Positions 51,721 to 60,560 of a stretch of 64,000 bases of DNA are shown piece after piece (positions within the stretch are counted from its first letter, which is position 1; every line of letters starts with the position of its first letter). This DNA comes from Luscinia megarhynchos. Lineage: Eukaryota; Chordata; Aves; Passeriformes; Turdidae. Where the stretch lies: NCBI GenBank assembly GCA_034336665.1, contig CM067588.1, positions 7,082,020 to 7,146,019 on the forward strand. The letters run 5' to 3'. Below the pieces are notes generated by a model. That model saw only the letters and a program-made list of their open reading frames with translations, did not search any database and was not told where the DNA came from. The translations under genes and the position numbers were made by a program.

Positions 51721-54700
51721 GGCCCACCCGTTGGTGGGTGTGCAGAAGGCCCTGCGGTTGCCTCTGTGTGTGCCGCCACAGCCGGCCTACTCGAGGGTTG
51801 GCGTGCAGAGGGGTTTGCGGTTGCCTCTGGGTAGTGATGCGACGGCCGGCCCACCCGTTGGTGGTCGTGCAAAGGTCCTGCAATTGCCTCTGGGTGTGCC
51901 GCCACGTCCGGCCCACCCGTGGGTGGGCGTGCAGAAGGGCCTGCGTTTGCCTCTGGGTCTGCCGCCACAGCCTTTCCACCCGGGGGTGGGCGTGCAGAAG
52001 GGCCTGCGGTTGCCTCTGGGTGTGCCACCACGGCCGGCCTACCGGTGGGTGGGCGTGCAGAAGGGTTTGAGGTTGTCCCTGTGTCTGCCGCCACGGCTGG
52101 CCCACCCGTGGGTGGGCGTGCAGAATTGTTTGCGTTCGGCTCTGGGTGTGTAGCCACGGCCGGCCTACCCGTGGGTGGGCGTGCAGAAGGGCCTGCGGCT
52201 GCCTCTGGGTGTGCCGCCACGGCCGGCCTACCCGTGGGTGGGCGTGCAGAAGGGCCTGCGGCTGCCTCTGGGTGTGCTGCCACGGCCGGCCCACCCGTGG
52301 GTGGGCGTGCAGAACTGTTTGCGTGTGGCTCTGGGTGAGTAGCCACGGCCGGCCTACCCGTGGGTTGGCGTGCAGAAGGGTTTGCGGTTGCCTCTGGGTA
52401 GTGACGCCACGGCTGGCCTACCCATGGGTGGGCGTGCAGGAGGGCCTGCAATTGCCTCTGGGTGTGCGGCCACGGCCGGCCCACCCGTGAATGGGCGTGC
52501 AGAAGGGCCTGCAATTGCCTCTGGGTGTGCCGCCACGGCCTTCCCACCCGGGGGTGGGCGTGCAGAAGGGCCTGCGGTTGCCTCTGGGTGTGCCGCCACG
52601 GCCGGCCTACCGGTGGGTGGGCGTGCAGAAGGGTTTGCGGTTGTCCCTGTGTGTGCCGCCACGGCTGGCCCACCCGTGGTTGGGCGTGCAGAAGGGCCTG
52701 CGGTTGCCTCTGGGTGTGCCGCCACGGCCGGCGTACCCGTAGGTGGGCGTGCAGAAGGGCCTGCGGTTGCCTCTGGGTGTGCCGCCGCGGCCAATTCACC
52801 CGTGGGTGGGCGTGCAGAAGTGCCTGCGGTTGCTTTTGGGTTTACGCAACGGCCGGCCCACATGTGGGTGTGCGTGCAGAACTATTTGCGTGTGTCTCTG
52901 GGTGTGCGGCCACTGCCGGCCCACCCGTGGGTGGGCGTGCAGAACTGTTTGCGTTCGGCTCTGGAATGTGCCGCCACGGCTGGCCCACCCGTGGTTGGGC
53001 GTGCAGAAGGGCCTGCGGTTGACTCTGGGTGTGCCGCCACGGCCGGCCCACCCGTGGGTGAGCGTGCAGAACTGTTTGCTTGTGGCTCTGGGTGTGTAGC
53101 AACGGCTGGCTTACCCGTGGGTGGGCGTGCAGAAGGGCCTGCGGTTGCCTCTGGGTGTGCCGCCACGGCCGGCCTACCCGTGGGTGGGCGTGCAGAAGGG
53201 CCTGTGTGTGGCTCTGGGTGTGTAGCCACGGCCGGCCTACCCGTGGGTGGGCGTGCAGAAGGGCCTGCGGTTGCCTCTGGGTGTGCCGCCACGGCCGGCC
53301 CACCCGTATTTGGGCGTGCAGAAGGGCCTGCGGTTTCCTCTGGGTGTGCCGCCACGGCCGGCCTACCCGTGGGTGGGCGTGCAGAAGGGTTTGCGGTTGT
53401 CTCTGTGTGTGCCGCCACGGCCGGCCTACCCGTGGGTGGGCGTGCAGAAGGGCCTGCGGTTGCCTCTGGGTGTGTTGCCACGGCCAGGCCATCAGTGGGT
53501 GGGCGTGCAGAAGGGCCTGCGGTTGCCTCTGGGTGTGCCGCGACGGCCAAACCACCCGTGGGTGGGCGAGCAGAAGGGCGTGTGGTTTCCTCTGGGATTG
53601 TTGCCACGGCCGGCCATCAGTGGGTGGGCGTGCAGAAGGGCCTGCGGTTGCCTCTGGGTGTGCCGCCACGGCCAACCCACCCGTGGGTGGGCGTGAAGAA
53701 GGGCGTGTGGTTGCCTCTGGGTGTGCCGCCACGGCCGGCCCACCCGTGGGTGGGCGTGTAGAAGGGCCTGCGGTTGCCTCTGGGTGTGCGGCCACCGCCT
53801 ACCCACCCGTGGGTGGGCGTGCAGAAGGGCCTGCAGTTTCCTCTGGGTTGACGCTACGACCAACCCACCCGTTGGTGGGCGTGCAGAACTGTTTGCGTGT
53901 GCCTCTGGGTGTGCCGCCACGGCCAACCCACCCGTGGGTGGGCGTGCAGAAGGGCCTGTGGTTGCCTCTGGGTGTGCCGCCACGGCCGGCCTACCCGTGG
54001 GTGGGCGTGCAGAAGGGTTTGCGTTTGCCTCTGGGTGTGCCGCCACGGTCGACCTACCGGTGGGTGGGCGTGCAGTAGGGTTTGCGGTTGTCCCTGTGTG
54101 TGCCTCCACGGCCCGCCCACCCGTGTGTGGGCGTTCAGAACTGTTGGCGTTCGGCTCTGGGTGTGCCACCACGGCCGGCCTACCGGTGGGTGGGCGTGCA
54201 GAAGGGCCTGCGGTTGCCTCTGGGTGTGCCGCCACGGCCGGCCTACCCGTGGGTGGGCGTGCAGAAGGGTTTGCGTGTGCCTCTGGGTGTGCCGCCACGG
54301 CCGGCCCACCCGTGGCTGGGCGTGCAGTACTGCTTGCGTGTGGCTCAGGGTGTGTAGCCACGGTCGCCCTACCCGTGGGTGGGCGTGCAGAAGGGCCTGC
54401 GGTTTTCCCTGGGTGTGCCGCCACGGCCGGCCCACCCGTGGCTGGGCGTGCAGTACTGTTTGCGTGTGCCTCTGGGTGTGTAGCCACGGTCGCCCTACCC
54501 GTGGGTGGGCGTGAAGACGGCCCTGCGGTTGCCTCTGGGTGTGCAGCCACAGCCGGCCTACCCGTGGGGGGGCGTGCAGAAGGGCCTGCGGTTGCCTCTG
54601 GGTGTGCCGCCACGGCCGGCCTACCCGTTGGTGGGCGTGCAGAAGGGTTTGCGGTTGTCTCTGTGTGTGCCGCCACGGCCCGCCCACCAGTGAGTGGGCG

Positions 54701-55511
54701 TGCAGAACTGTTTGCGTGTGTATCTGGGTGTGCCACCACGGCCTTCCCACCCGTGGGTGGGCGTGCAGAAGGGCCTGCGATTGCCTCTTGGTGTGCCGCC
54801 ACGGACGACCTACCCGTGGGTGGGCGTGGAGAAGGGTTTGCGTGTGCCTCTGGGTGTGCCGCCACGGCCCAAAGACCAGTGGGTGTGCGTGCAGAACTGT
54901 TTGCGTTTGGCTCTGGGTGTGCCGCCACGGCCGGCCCACCCGTTGGTGGGTGCGCAGAAGGCCCAGCGTTTGCCTCTGGGTGTGCAGCCACGGCCGGCCT
55001 ACCCGTGGGTGGGCGTGCAGAAGGGCCTGCGGTAACCTCTGGGTGTGCCGCCACGGCCGGCCCACCCGTGGGTGGGCGTGCAGAAGGGCCTGCAATGTCT
55101 TCTGGGTTGACGCAAAGACCAGCTTACACGTGGGTAGGCGTGCAGAAGCGTTTGCGTTTGCCTCTGAGTGTGCTGCCACGGCCGGCCTACCCGTGGTTGG
55201 GCATGCAAAAGGGCCTGCGGTTGCCTCTGGGGTGTGCCGCCACGGCCAACCCACCCGTGGGTGGGCGTGCAGAAGGGCCTGCGGTTGTTTCAGGGTGTGT
55301 TGCCACGGCCAGCCCACCCGTGGGTGGGCGTGCAGAAGGGCCTGCAGTGTCTTCTGGGTTGACGCAACGACCAGTTTACCCGTGGGTAGGCGTGAAGAAG
55401 CGTTTGCGTTTGCCTCTGAGTGTGCCGCCACGGCCGGCCCACTTGTGGGTGGGCGTGCAGAAGAGCCTGCATTTGCCTCTGGGTGTGCCCCCACGGCCGG
55501 CCCACCCGTGG

Positions 55512-56050
55512 CTGGGCGTGCAGAAGGCCCTGCGGTTGCCTCTGGGTGTGACGCCACGGCCGGCTTACCCGTGGGTGGGCGTGCAGAAAAGCCTGTGTTT
55601 GCCTCTGGGTGTGCCGCCACTGCCGGCCAACCAGTGGGTGGGCGTGCAGAAGGGCCTGCGGTTGCCTCTGGGTGTTCTGCCACAACCGGCCCACCAGTGG
55701 GTGGGCGTTCAGAACTGTTTGCGTGTGCCTCTGGGTGTGCCGCCACGGCCGGCCCACCCGTGGGTGGGCGTGCAGTAGGGCCTGCGTTTTCCCCTAGGTG
55801 TTCCGCCACAGTAGGCCCAACCGTGGGTGGGCGTGCAGAAGGGCCTGCGGTTGCCTTTGGGTGAGACTCCACGGTAGGCCCACCCGTGGGTGGGCGTGCA
55901 GAAGGGCATGCGGTTGCATCTGGGTGTGCCGCTACAGCCAGCCCATCCGTGGGTGGGCGTGCAGAAGAGCCTGCTGTTGCCTCTGGGTGTGCCGTTACGA
56001 CCGGCCCACCCGTGGCTGTGCGTGCAAAACTGTTTGCGTGTGGCTCTGGG
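55512..56050. repeat. Higher-order repeat copy 2 (partner at about 47.8-48.3 kb)
   Basis: This is the second copy of the run described at 47,760. The same rare units appear in the same order, including CAGTAGGGCC at 55,773, GTTCCGCCACAGTAGG, GAGACTCCACGGTAGG and GCATGCGGTTGCATC. A few substitutions separate the copies (CCCCTAGG here, CCTCTAGG there). Confidence 0.82.
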
Positions 56051-58440
56051 TGTGCCACCACGGCCGGCCCACCCGTGGGTGGGCGTGCAGAAGGCCCTGC
56101 GGTTGCCTCTGGGTGTGCCGCTACGACCGGCCAACCGTGGGTGGGCGTGCAGAACTGTTTTCGTGTGCCTCTGGGTGTGCCACCACGGCCAGCCCACCCG
56201 TGGGTGGGCGTGCAGAACTGCTTGCGGTTGCCTCTGGGTGTGCCGCCACGGCCAACCGACCCATGGGTGGGCGTGCAGAAGGGCCTGCTGTTGCCTCTGC
56301 GTGTGCCGCAACGATCGGCCCACCCGTGGGTGGCCGTGCATAACTGTTTGCGTGTGCCTCTGGGTGTGCCGCCATGGCCGGCCCACCCGTGGGTGGGCGT
56401 GCAGAAGGGCCTGCGGTTGCCTCTGGGTGTGCCGCTACGGCAGGCCAACAGTGGGTGGGCGTGCAGAACTGTTTGCGTGTGCCTCTGGGTGTGCCGCCAC
56501 GGCCGGCCCACCCGTGGATGGGCGTGCAGAACTTTTTGCGGTTGCCTCTGGCTGTGCCGCCACACCAACCGCCCCATGGGTGGGCGTGCAGAAGGGCCTG
56601 CGGTAGCCTTTGGGTGTGCCGCCACTGCCGGCTTACCCGTGGGTGGGCGTGCAAAAGGTCCTGCGGTTGCCTCTGGGTGTGCAGCCACAGCCGGCCCACC
56701 CGTGGGTGGGCGTGCAGAAGGGCCTGCGGTTGCCTCTGGGTGTTCTGCCACAACCGGCCTACTAGTGGGTGGGCGTGCAGAACGGCCTGCGGTTGCCTCT
56801 GGGTGTGCCGCAACGGCCGGCCCACGAGTGGGTGGGCGTGCAGAAGGGCCTGCGTGTGGCTCTGGGTGTGCCGCTACGGCCGGCCAACCGTGGGTGGGCG
56901 TGCAGAACTGTTTGCGTGTGCCTTTGGGTGGGCGTTCAGAACTGTTTCCGTGTGCCTCTGGGTGTGCCGCCACGGCCGGCCCACCCGTGGGTGGGCGTGC
57001 AGTAGGGCCTGCGTTTGCCCCTGGGTGTTCTGCCACGGTAGGCCCACCCGTGGGTGGGCGTGCAGAAGGGCCTGCGGTTGCCTCTGGGTGTGCCGCCACG
57101 GCCGGCCCACCCGTGAGTAGGCGTGCAGAAGGGCCTGCGGTTGCCTTTGGGTGAGACGCCACGGTAGGCCCACCCGTGCGTGGGCGTGCAGAAGGGCCTG
57201 CGGTTGCCTCTCTGTGTGCCGCTACGGCCGGCCCACCCGTGGGTGGGCGTGCAGAAGGGCCTGCGTTTGCCTCTAGGTGTGCCGCCACGGCCGGCCCACC
57301 CGTGGGTGGGCGTGCAGACGGCCCTGCGGTTGCCTCTGGGTGTGCCGCCACGGCCGGCCCACCCGTGGGTGGGTGTGCAGAAGGGCCTGCGGTTGCTTCT
57401 GGGCGTGCCGCTACGGCCGGCCTACCCGTGGGTGGGCGTGCAGAACTGTTTGCGTGTGCCTCTGGGTGTGCCGCCACGGCCGGCCCACCCGTGGGTGGGC
57501 GTGAAGAACTGTTTGCGGTTGCCTCTGGGTGTGCCGCCACGGCCAATTGACCCATGGGTGGGTGTGCAGAAGGGCCTGCGGTTGCCTCTGGGTGTGCCGC
57601 TACTGCCGGCCCACCCGTGGGTGGGCGTGCAAAAGGTCCTGCGGTTGCCTCTGGGTGTGCAGCCACGGCCGGCCTACCCGTGGGTGGGAGTGCAGAACGG
57701 CCTGCGGTTACTTCTGGGTGTGCCGCCACGGCTGGCCCACCCGTGGGTGGGCGTGCAGAAGGGCCTGCAGTTTCTTCTTGGTTGACGCAAAGACCAGCTT
57801 ACCCGTGGGTGGGCGTGCAGAAGTGTCCGCGGTTGCCTCTGTGTGTGCCGCCACGGCCGGCCCACCCGTGGGTGGGCGTGCAGAACTGTGTGCGTTTGCC
57901 CCTGGCTGTGCCGCCACGGTAGGCCCACCCGTGTGTGGGCGTGCAGAAGGGCCTGCGGTTGCCTCTGGGTGTGCCGCCACGGCCGGCCCACCCGTGGGAG
58001 GGCGTGAAGAAGAGCCTTCGTTTGCCTCTGGGTGTGCCTCCACGGCCGGCCTACCCGTGGGTGGGCGTGCAGAAGGGCCTGCGGTTGCCTCTGGGTGTGC
58101 CGCCACAGCCCGGCCCACCGATGGAGTGTGGCGTGCAGAAAGGGCCTCGCGGTTGCCGTCGGGGTGTGTGCCGCCACGGCCGGCCTACCCGTGTGTGGGC
58201 GTGCAGAAGGGCCTGCGGTTGCCTCTGTGTGTGCCGCTACGGCCGGCCCACCCGTGGGTGGGCGTGCAGAAGGGCCTGCGTTTGCCTCTAGGTGTGCCGC
58301 CACGGCCGGCCCACCCGTGGGTGGGCGTTCAGAAGGGCCTGCGGTTTCCTCTGGGTTGATTCAACATCCGGCCCACCCGTGGGTGGGCGTGCAGAACTGT
58401 TTGCGTGTGTCTCTGGTTGTGCAGTTACGGGCGGCCCACC

Positions 58441-58556
58441 CGTGTGTGGGCATGCAGAAGTGTCTGGGGTTGCCCCTGGGTGTGCTGCAACGGCCCACCC
58501 ATTGGTGGGTGGGCGTGCAGAAGTGTCTGGATTTGCTCCTGGGTGTGCCGCAACGG
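58441..58556. repeat. Terminal A-type units and array boundary
   Basis: The last two units return to subfamily A (GTGTCTG with GCAACGG), with a slightly expanded CACCCATTGGTGGGTGGGCG in between. The array stops after CGCAACGG at about 58,556 and the next bases (TTATGTTTTTTGGG) are unrelated. No target-site duplication or mobile element marks the junction. Confidence 0.85.
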
Positions 58557-58599
58557 TTATGTTTTTTGGGTGCCGATTGTCTTTTGGATTTCCTGCTTA

Positions 58600-58605
58600 A
58601 ATAAA
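58600..58605 (+). promoter_or_regulatory. AATAAA motif, possible polyadenylation signal
   Basis: AATAAA lies 44 bp past the array end. In vertebrates this hexamer directs polyadenylation when a GU-rich element follows, and TGTGTTAATATG comes somewhat downstream. It could end transcripts reading out of the array, but the hexamer is common by chance in AT-rich DNA. Confidence 0.25.
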
Positions 58606-58829
58606 CAAACTGTGATCAACAGTTCTGGAATAGGAGGATGGATATACTGTGTTAATATGTATTTGGCTTGCAGTCAGTGGTATTGTTGTGTATTTGCTGC
58701 TGCGTTTCCATGTATTGCTCTCTATCTAAGTTTGCATTTAACAGTTTGTATATGGACGGTATTTGTAATTCAGTTTGTATCTGTACTTTCCTTTGTATAC
58801 ATTGTTTGGCTGTGTTTTGATGAAGTGTA

Positions 58830-58835
58830 AATAAA
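58830..58835 (+). promoter_or_regulatory. AATAAA followed by an A-run
   Basis: AATAAA runs straight into a stretch of A to about 58,841. The layout can arise from a polyadenylation signal, or from the tail of a retroposed sequence inserted long ago; I see no matching target-site duplication. Chance is also possible. Confidence 0.25.
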
Positions 58836-58877
58836 AAAAAATCATTCAATTTCAAGTTGAATCTAATGAAGATACCC

Positions 58878-58916
58878 CACTCCTTCTCCCCCCATCCCCC
58901 CCCCACCCCCCCGGCT
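58878..58916 (+). repeat. C-rich homopolymer tract
   Basis: Runs of C broken by single A or T bases. This is simple low-complexity DNA; the complementary strand is G-rich and could fold into quadruplex structures. Confidence 0.85.
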
Positions 58917-59526
58917 CCTGTCTCTATTTGGTATGATTTATTCATTTTCTTCGCTGTCTTTCTTGCTTTACTTCTCACTTTACATTTCAGTCTATTTCTG
59001 GCTTTGCTTTTCTGTTTTGAACTCTGTGTCTCTCTGGTTCTCCAAGTCTATCACTATATCCTTATTTCCCTCTACCACTCTTTCCCTATAAGTCTGTGTC
59101 TTTTTCTCCGTTTCTCCTAACTGCATCTTACTATTTTTCTTTAACCCCTAAGTCTTTTGCTTTCTCTCTCTTACCCTGTTTCTAACTCTTTTCTCTCTCT
59201 GACTGTGTTTCTTTTTCTCTAACTCTCTATTTCCCCTCTCCCTTTATATTGTCTCCTTCTCTCTTTCTCATTTTATTTCCCTATTTCTCTCTATTTCCCT
59301 CTCTTTCATTCTCTGTCTGTTCCTCTAATTTTATTCTTTCTCTCCATCTGTTCTTCATTTCCCTCTATTTCTTTCCCTCCCCCTCTGTTTCCTTTTTAAC
59401 TCTACTTCCCTTCTCACTGTATTCCCCCCTCTTTCTTGCTCTATTTATTTCTTTCTCTATCTCTCTCTATTTCCCTTTCTCTTGCTCTCTTTTTTCTCTT
59501 TCTAACTTTCTTTTCCTTTCTAGCTT
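58917..59526 (+). repeat. Pyrimidine-rich (CT) tract, about 600 bp
   Basis: The + strand is overwhelmingly C and T, with many TCTCTCT, TTTCCCT and CTATTTC words, and so is purine-rich on the other strand. Such tracts can form triplex (H-DNA) structures. The leucine-, phenylalanine- and serine-rich open frames here (58,857-59,120 and 59,249-59,542) are composition artefacts. No gene is supported. Confidence 0.85.
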
Positions 59527-59532
59527 TAAAAA

Positions 59533-59646
59533 GCAGCAGTAGAAACTTTCAGGCTCCCTGGGAGTAAATTTAAAAATTAAAAACCTTTTTAAACATTTAA
59601 ATAAAAAAATTTACTCCCCAAGAGCCAGAAAATTTTCTACTGCTGC
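59533..59646. repeat. Imperfect inverted repeat, about 40-bp arms
   Basis: The left arm (59,533-59,571, beginning GCAGCAGTAGAAA and ending GGGAGTAAATTT) is matched by the reverse complement of 59,607-59,646 (AAATTTACTCCCC to TTTCTACTGCTGC). There are a few mismatches and one or two extra bases. The 35-bp spacer is A/T-rich. It resembles a small hairpin element or the core of a MITE-like insertion. TAGC at 59,521 and GCTA at 59,652 extend the symmetry. No transposase or clear target duplication is visible. Confidence 0.8.
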
Positions 59647-59670
59647 CTCAGGCTATTTTTTTCTTCTTTT

Positions 59671-59689
59671 TATATATAGTATATATAGG
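59671..59689. repeat. Short TA-rich element
   Basis: Two TATATATAG-like blocks lie side by side, just right of the hairpin and left of the GC-box minisatellite. They could be a short microsatellite or a TATA-like element; nothing nearby decides. Confidence 0.5.
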
Positions 59690-59723
59690 CCTTAATTACC
59701 AACGCCACCCCACCAAGGGAAGG

Positions 59724-60030
59724 AGGCCCGCCCCAAGAAAGAGGCCCCGCCCCAAGGATCATAGGCCCCACCCCCAGGGGAGGAGCCCCTGCCCCCGTGG
59801 GTGAAGCCCGCCCCCAGAGAGGCTCTGCCCTGGGGTGTGGCCCCAGTGGATGTGGTTTCCTTTCCTGGGGTGGGGCCTATTTTCTGGTGGTGGAACCTCT
59901 TTTCCTGGGGAGTGCCCCCGCTCGAGTGGGCAGAATCTTACACGAGGGGGCGTGGCCTACTCCCGGGTGGGCCGGCTTTTCCCCCAGGGGAAGCAGCCCC
60001 CTCCCGGTGGTGAGGCTTCTCCTCCCGGTG
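59724..60030. repeat. Degenerate 20-bp GC-box minisatellite
   Basis: AGGCCC(C)GCCCC-like units start at 59,724, 59,742, 59,763, about 59,783 and 59,804. Related TTTCCTGGGGTGGGGCC-like units follow at 59,861, 59,881 and 59,901, and more at about 59,958, 59,976, 59,997 and 60,016, so the period is 18 to 21 bp. Many units contain GC-box or CACCC-type sites (Sp/KLF family in vertebrates). One unit reads CCCGTGGGTGAAGC, which also occurs in variant satellite units. It may contribute to promoter activity. Confidence 0.7.
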
Positions 60031-60560
60031 TGCACTTAATTGGGGTGATGAGAGAACAGGGCAGCCCCAGGTGTGAAGCACTTACAGTAAGCAGTCCCAG
60101 GTATTACCGCAGTGACCATGACGAGGGGGCAGGTCCTGCTGGGGGGCTCTTTTAGGGAGAGGGTTTCACTGCTCTCTTCGGTATGGGAGCTGCTGCTGGG
60201 AGAGCAGTTTGCTCGAGGGGGCTTCCAGGGGTTCCTCATGGAGCGGAGGTGAGAGCACCTCACAGGATCTGGGGGGCTGCCATGCGGAGCACTGCTACGA
60301 GGGAGGTGCTGAGGGACAAACTTCTGTCTTGAGGAAGCAACTGCTGAACAGGTGAGCCCGAGTGGCTTTGTAGTGGGAACTTGTCTCTTTTTCCCTTGTC
60401 ACTTTTATCTTGTCCATGTCTCCCTGGGTGCCCCCAAGAAAAAAATGGGGGGCTATGAGGGACACAAAGAAATTTAAATTGCAGAGAGTGACCCCTCTTC
60501 CCGTTATTGTGTGTGTGTTTAAACTGCGGGGAACTAGCCCTCCACCTGTGATTTTTAAGG
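60031..60560 (+). other. Single-copy segment with splice-donor-like sites, no gene seen
   Basis: No open frame of interest and no recognised repeat. Two good matches to the vertebrate 5' splice site consensus occur: GGAG|GTGAGA (GT at 60,249) and ACAG|GTGAGC (GT at 60,352). They could end a non-coding first exon of a + strand transcript driven by the GC boxes upstream, but consensus donors are frequent by chance. Confidence 0.35.

Larger units (their letters stand above)
46530..58440. repeat. Uniform satellite block next to the array edge
   Basis: For about 12 kb the 63-bp period is kept almost without interruption, apart from occasional 62- and 64-bp units and one short noisy patch near 58,110-58,165. 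Types B, C and D are intermixed. Purity right up to the boundary with single-copy DNA is unusual, since the edges of satellite arrays commonly show more decay than the interior. Confidence 0.8.
1..58556. repeat. 63-bp GC-rich satellite array, about 930 units
   Basis: A head-to-tail tandem array with a 63-bp period fills this interval; for example, equivalent sites lie at 11,971 and 12,034. The consensus unit is about 76% GC with six CpGs. It contains GGCCGGCC, then GCCCACCC-GT-GGGTGGGC, then GTGCAGAA, a variable heptamer (GTGTCTG, GGGCCTG, CTGTTTG or GGGTTTG), and CCTCTGGGTGTGCCGCCAC. No transposon or unrelated sequence interrupts it. It continues past the left window edge and ends at CGCAACGG near 58,556. 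Long open frames exist in all six frames because 63 is a multiple of 3 and TA-containing stops are rare. I read it as non-coding satellite or macrosatellite DNA. Its position (pericentromeric, subtelomeric or interstitial) cannot be told; no TTAGGG run is visible. Confidence 0.97.
58557..58877. other. AT-rich single-copy flank, no gene seen
   Basis: The base composition switches abruptly from about 75% GC to AT-rich, with TTTGTAT and TGTATT words repeated loosely. It contains two AATAAA motifs (annotated separately). An open stretch running from the array into this segment has no recognisable domain. I see no gene. Confidence 0.6.

Noticed and set aside
49517..52294. 925-codon Pro/Thr/Ser-rich minus-strand frame as a mucin-type VNTR exon
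   Set aside because: The frame changes peptide identity along its length and the neighbouring plus frames are equally open. No signal peptide or unique flanking domain is present.
1..58556. Dozens of long open frames on both strands with 21-residue repeats
   Set aside because: They are six-frame shadows of the 63-bp satellite. They overlap in all frames, rotate frame at 62/64-bp units, break in the indel-rich zones, and have no start context or domains.
1..58556. CRISPR array
   Set aside because: The repeats are directly contiguous with no variable spacers, and the composition is vertebrate satellite-like.
1..58556. Zinc-finger gene cluster, suggested by Cys- and His-containing frames (CRHGRPTRGWACRRACGC)
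   Set aside because: C2H2 fingers repeat every 28 residues (84 bp) with a CxxC...HxxxH pattern. The period here is 21 residues and the spacing does not fit.
58857..59542. Leu/Phe/Ser-rich open frames resembling membrane proteins
   Set aside because: They lie in a pyrimidine-rich low-complexity tract, and the hydrophobicity follows from T- and C-rich codons.
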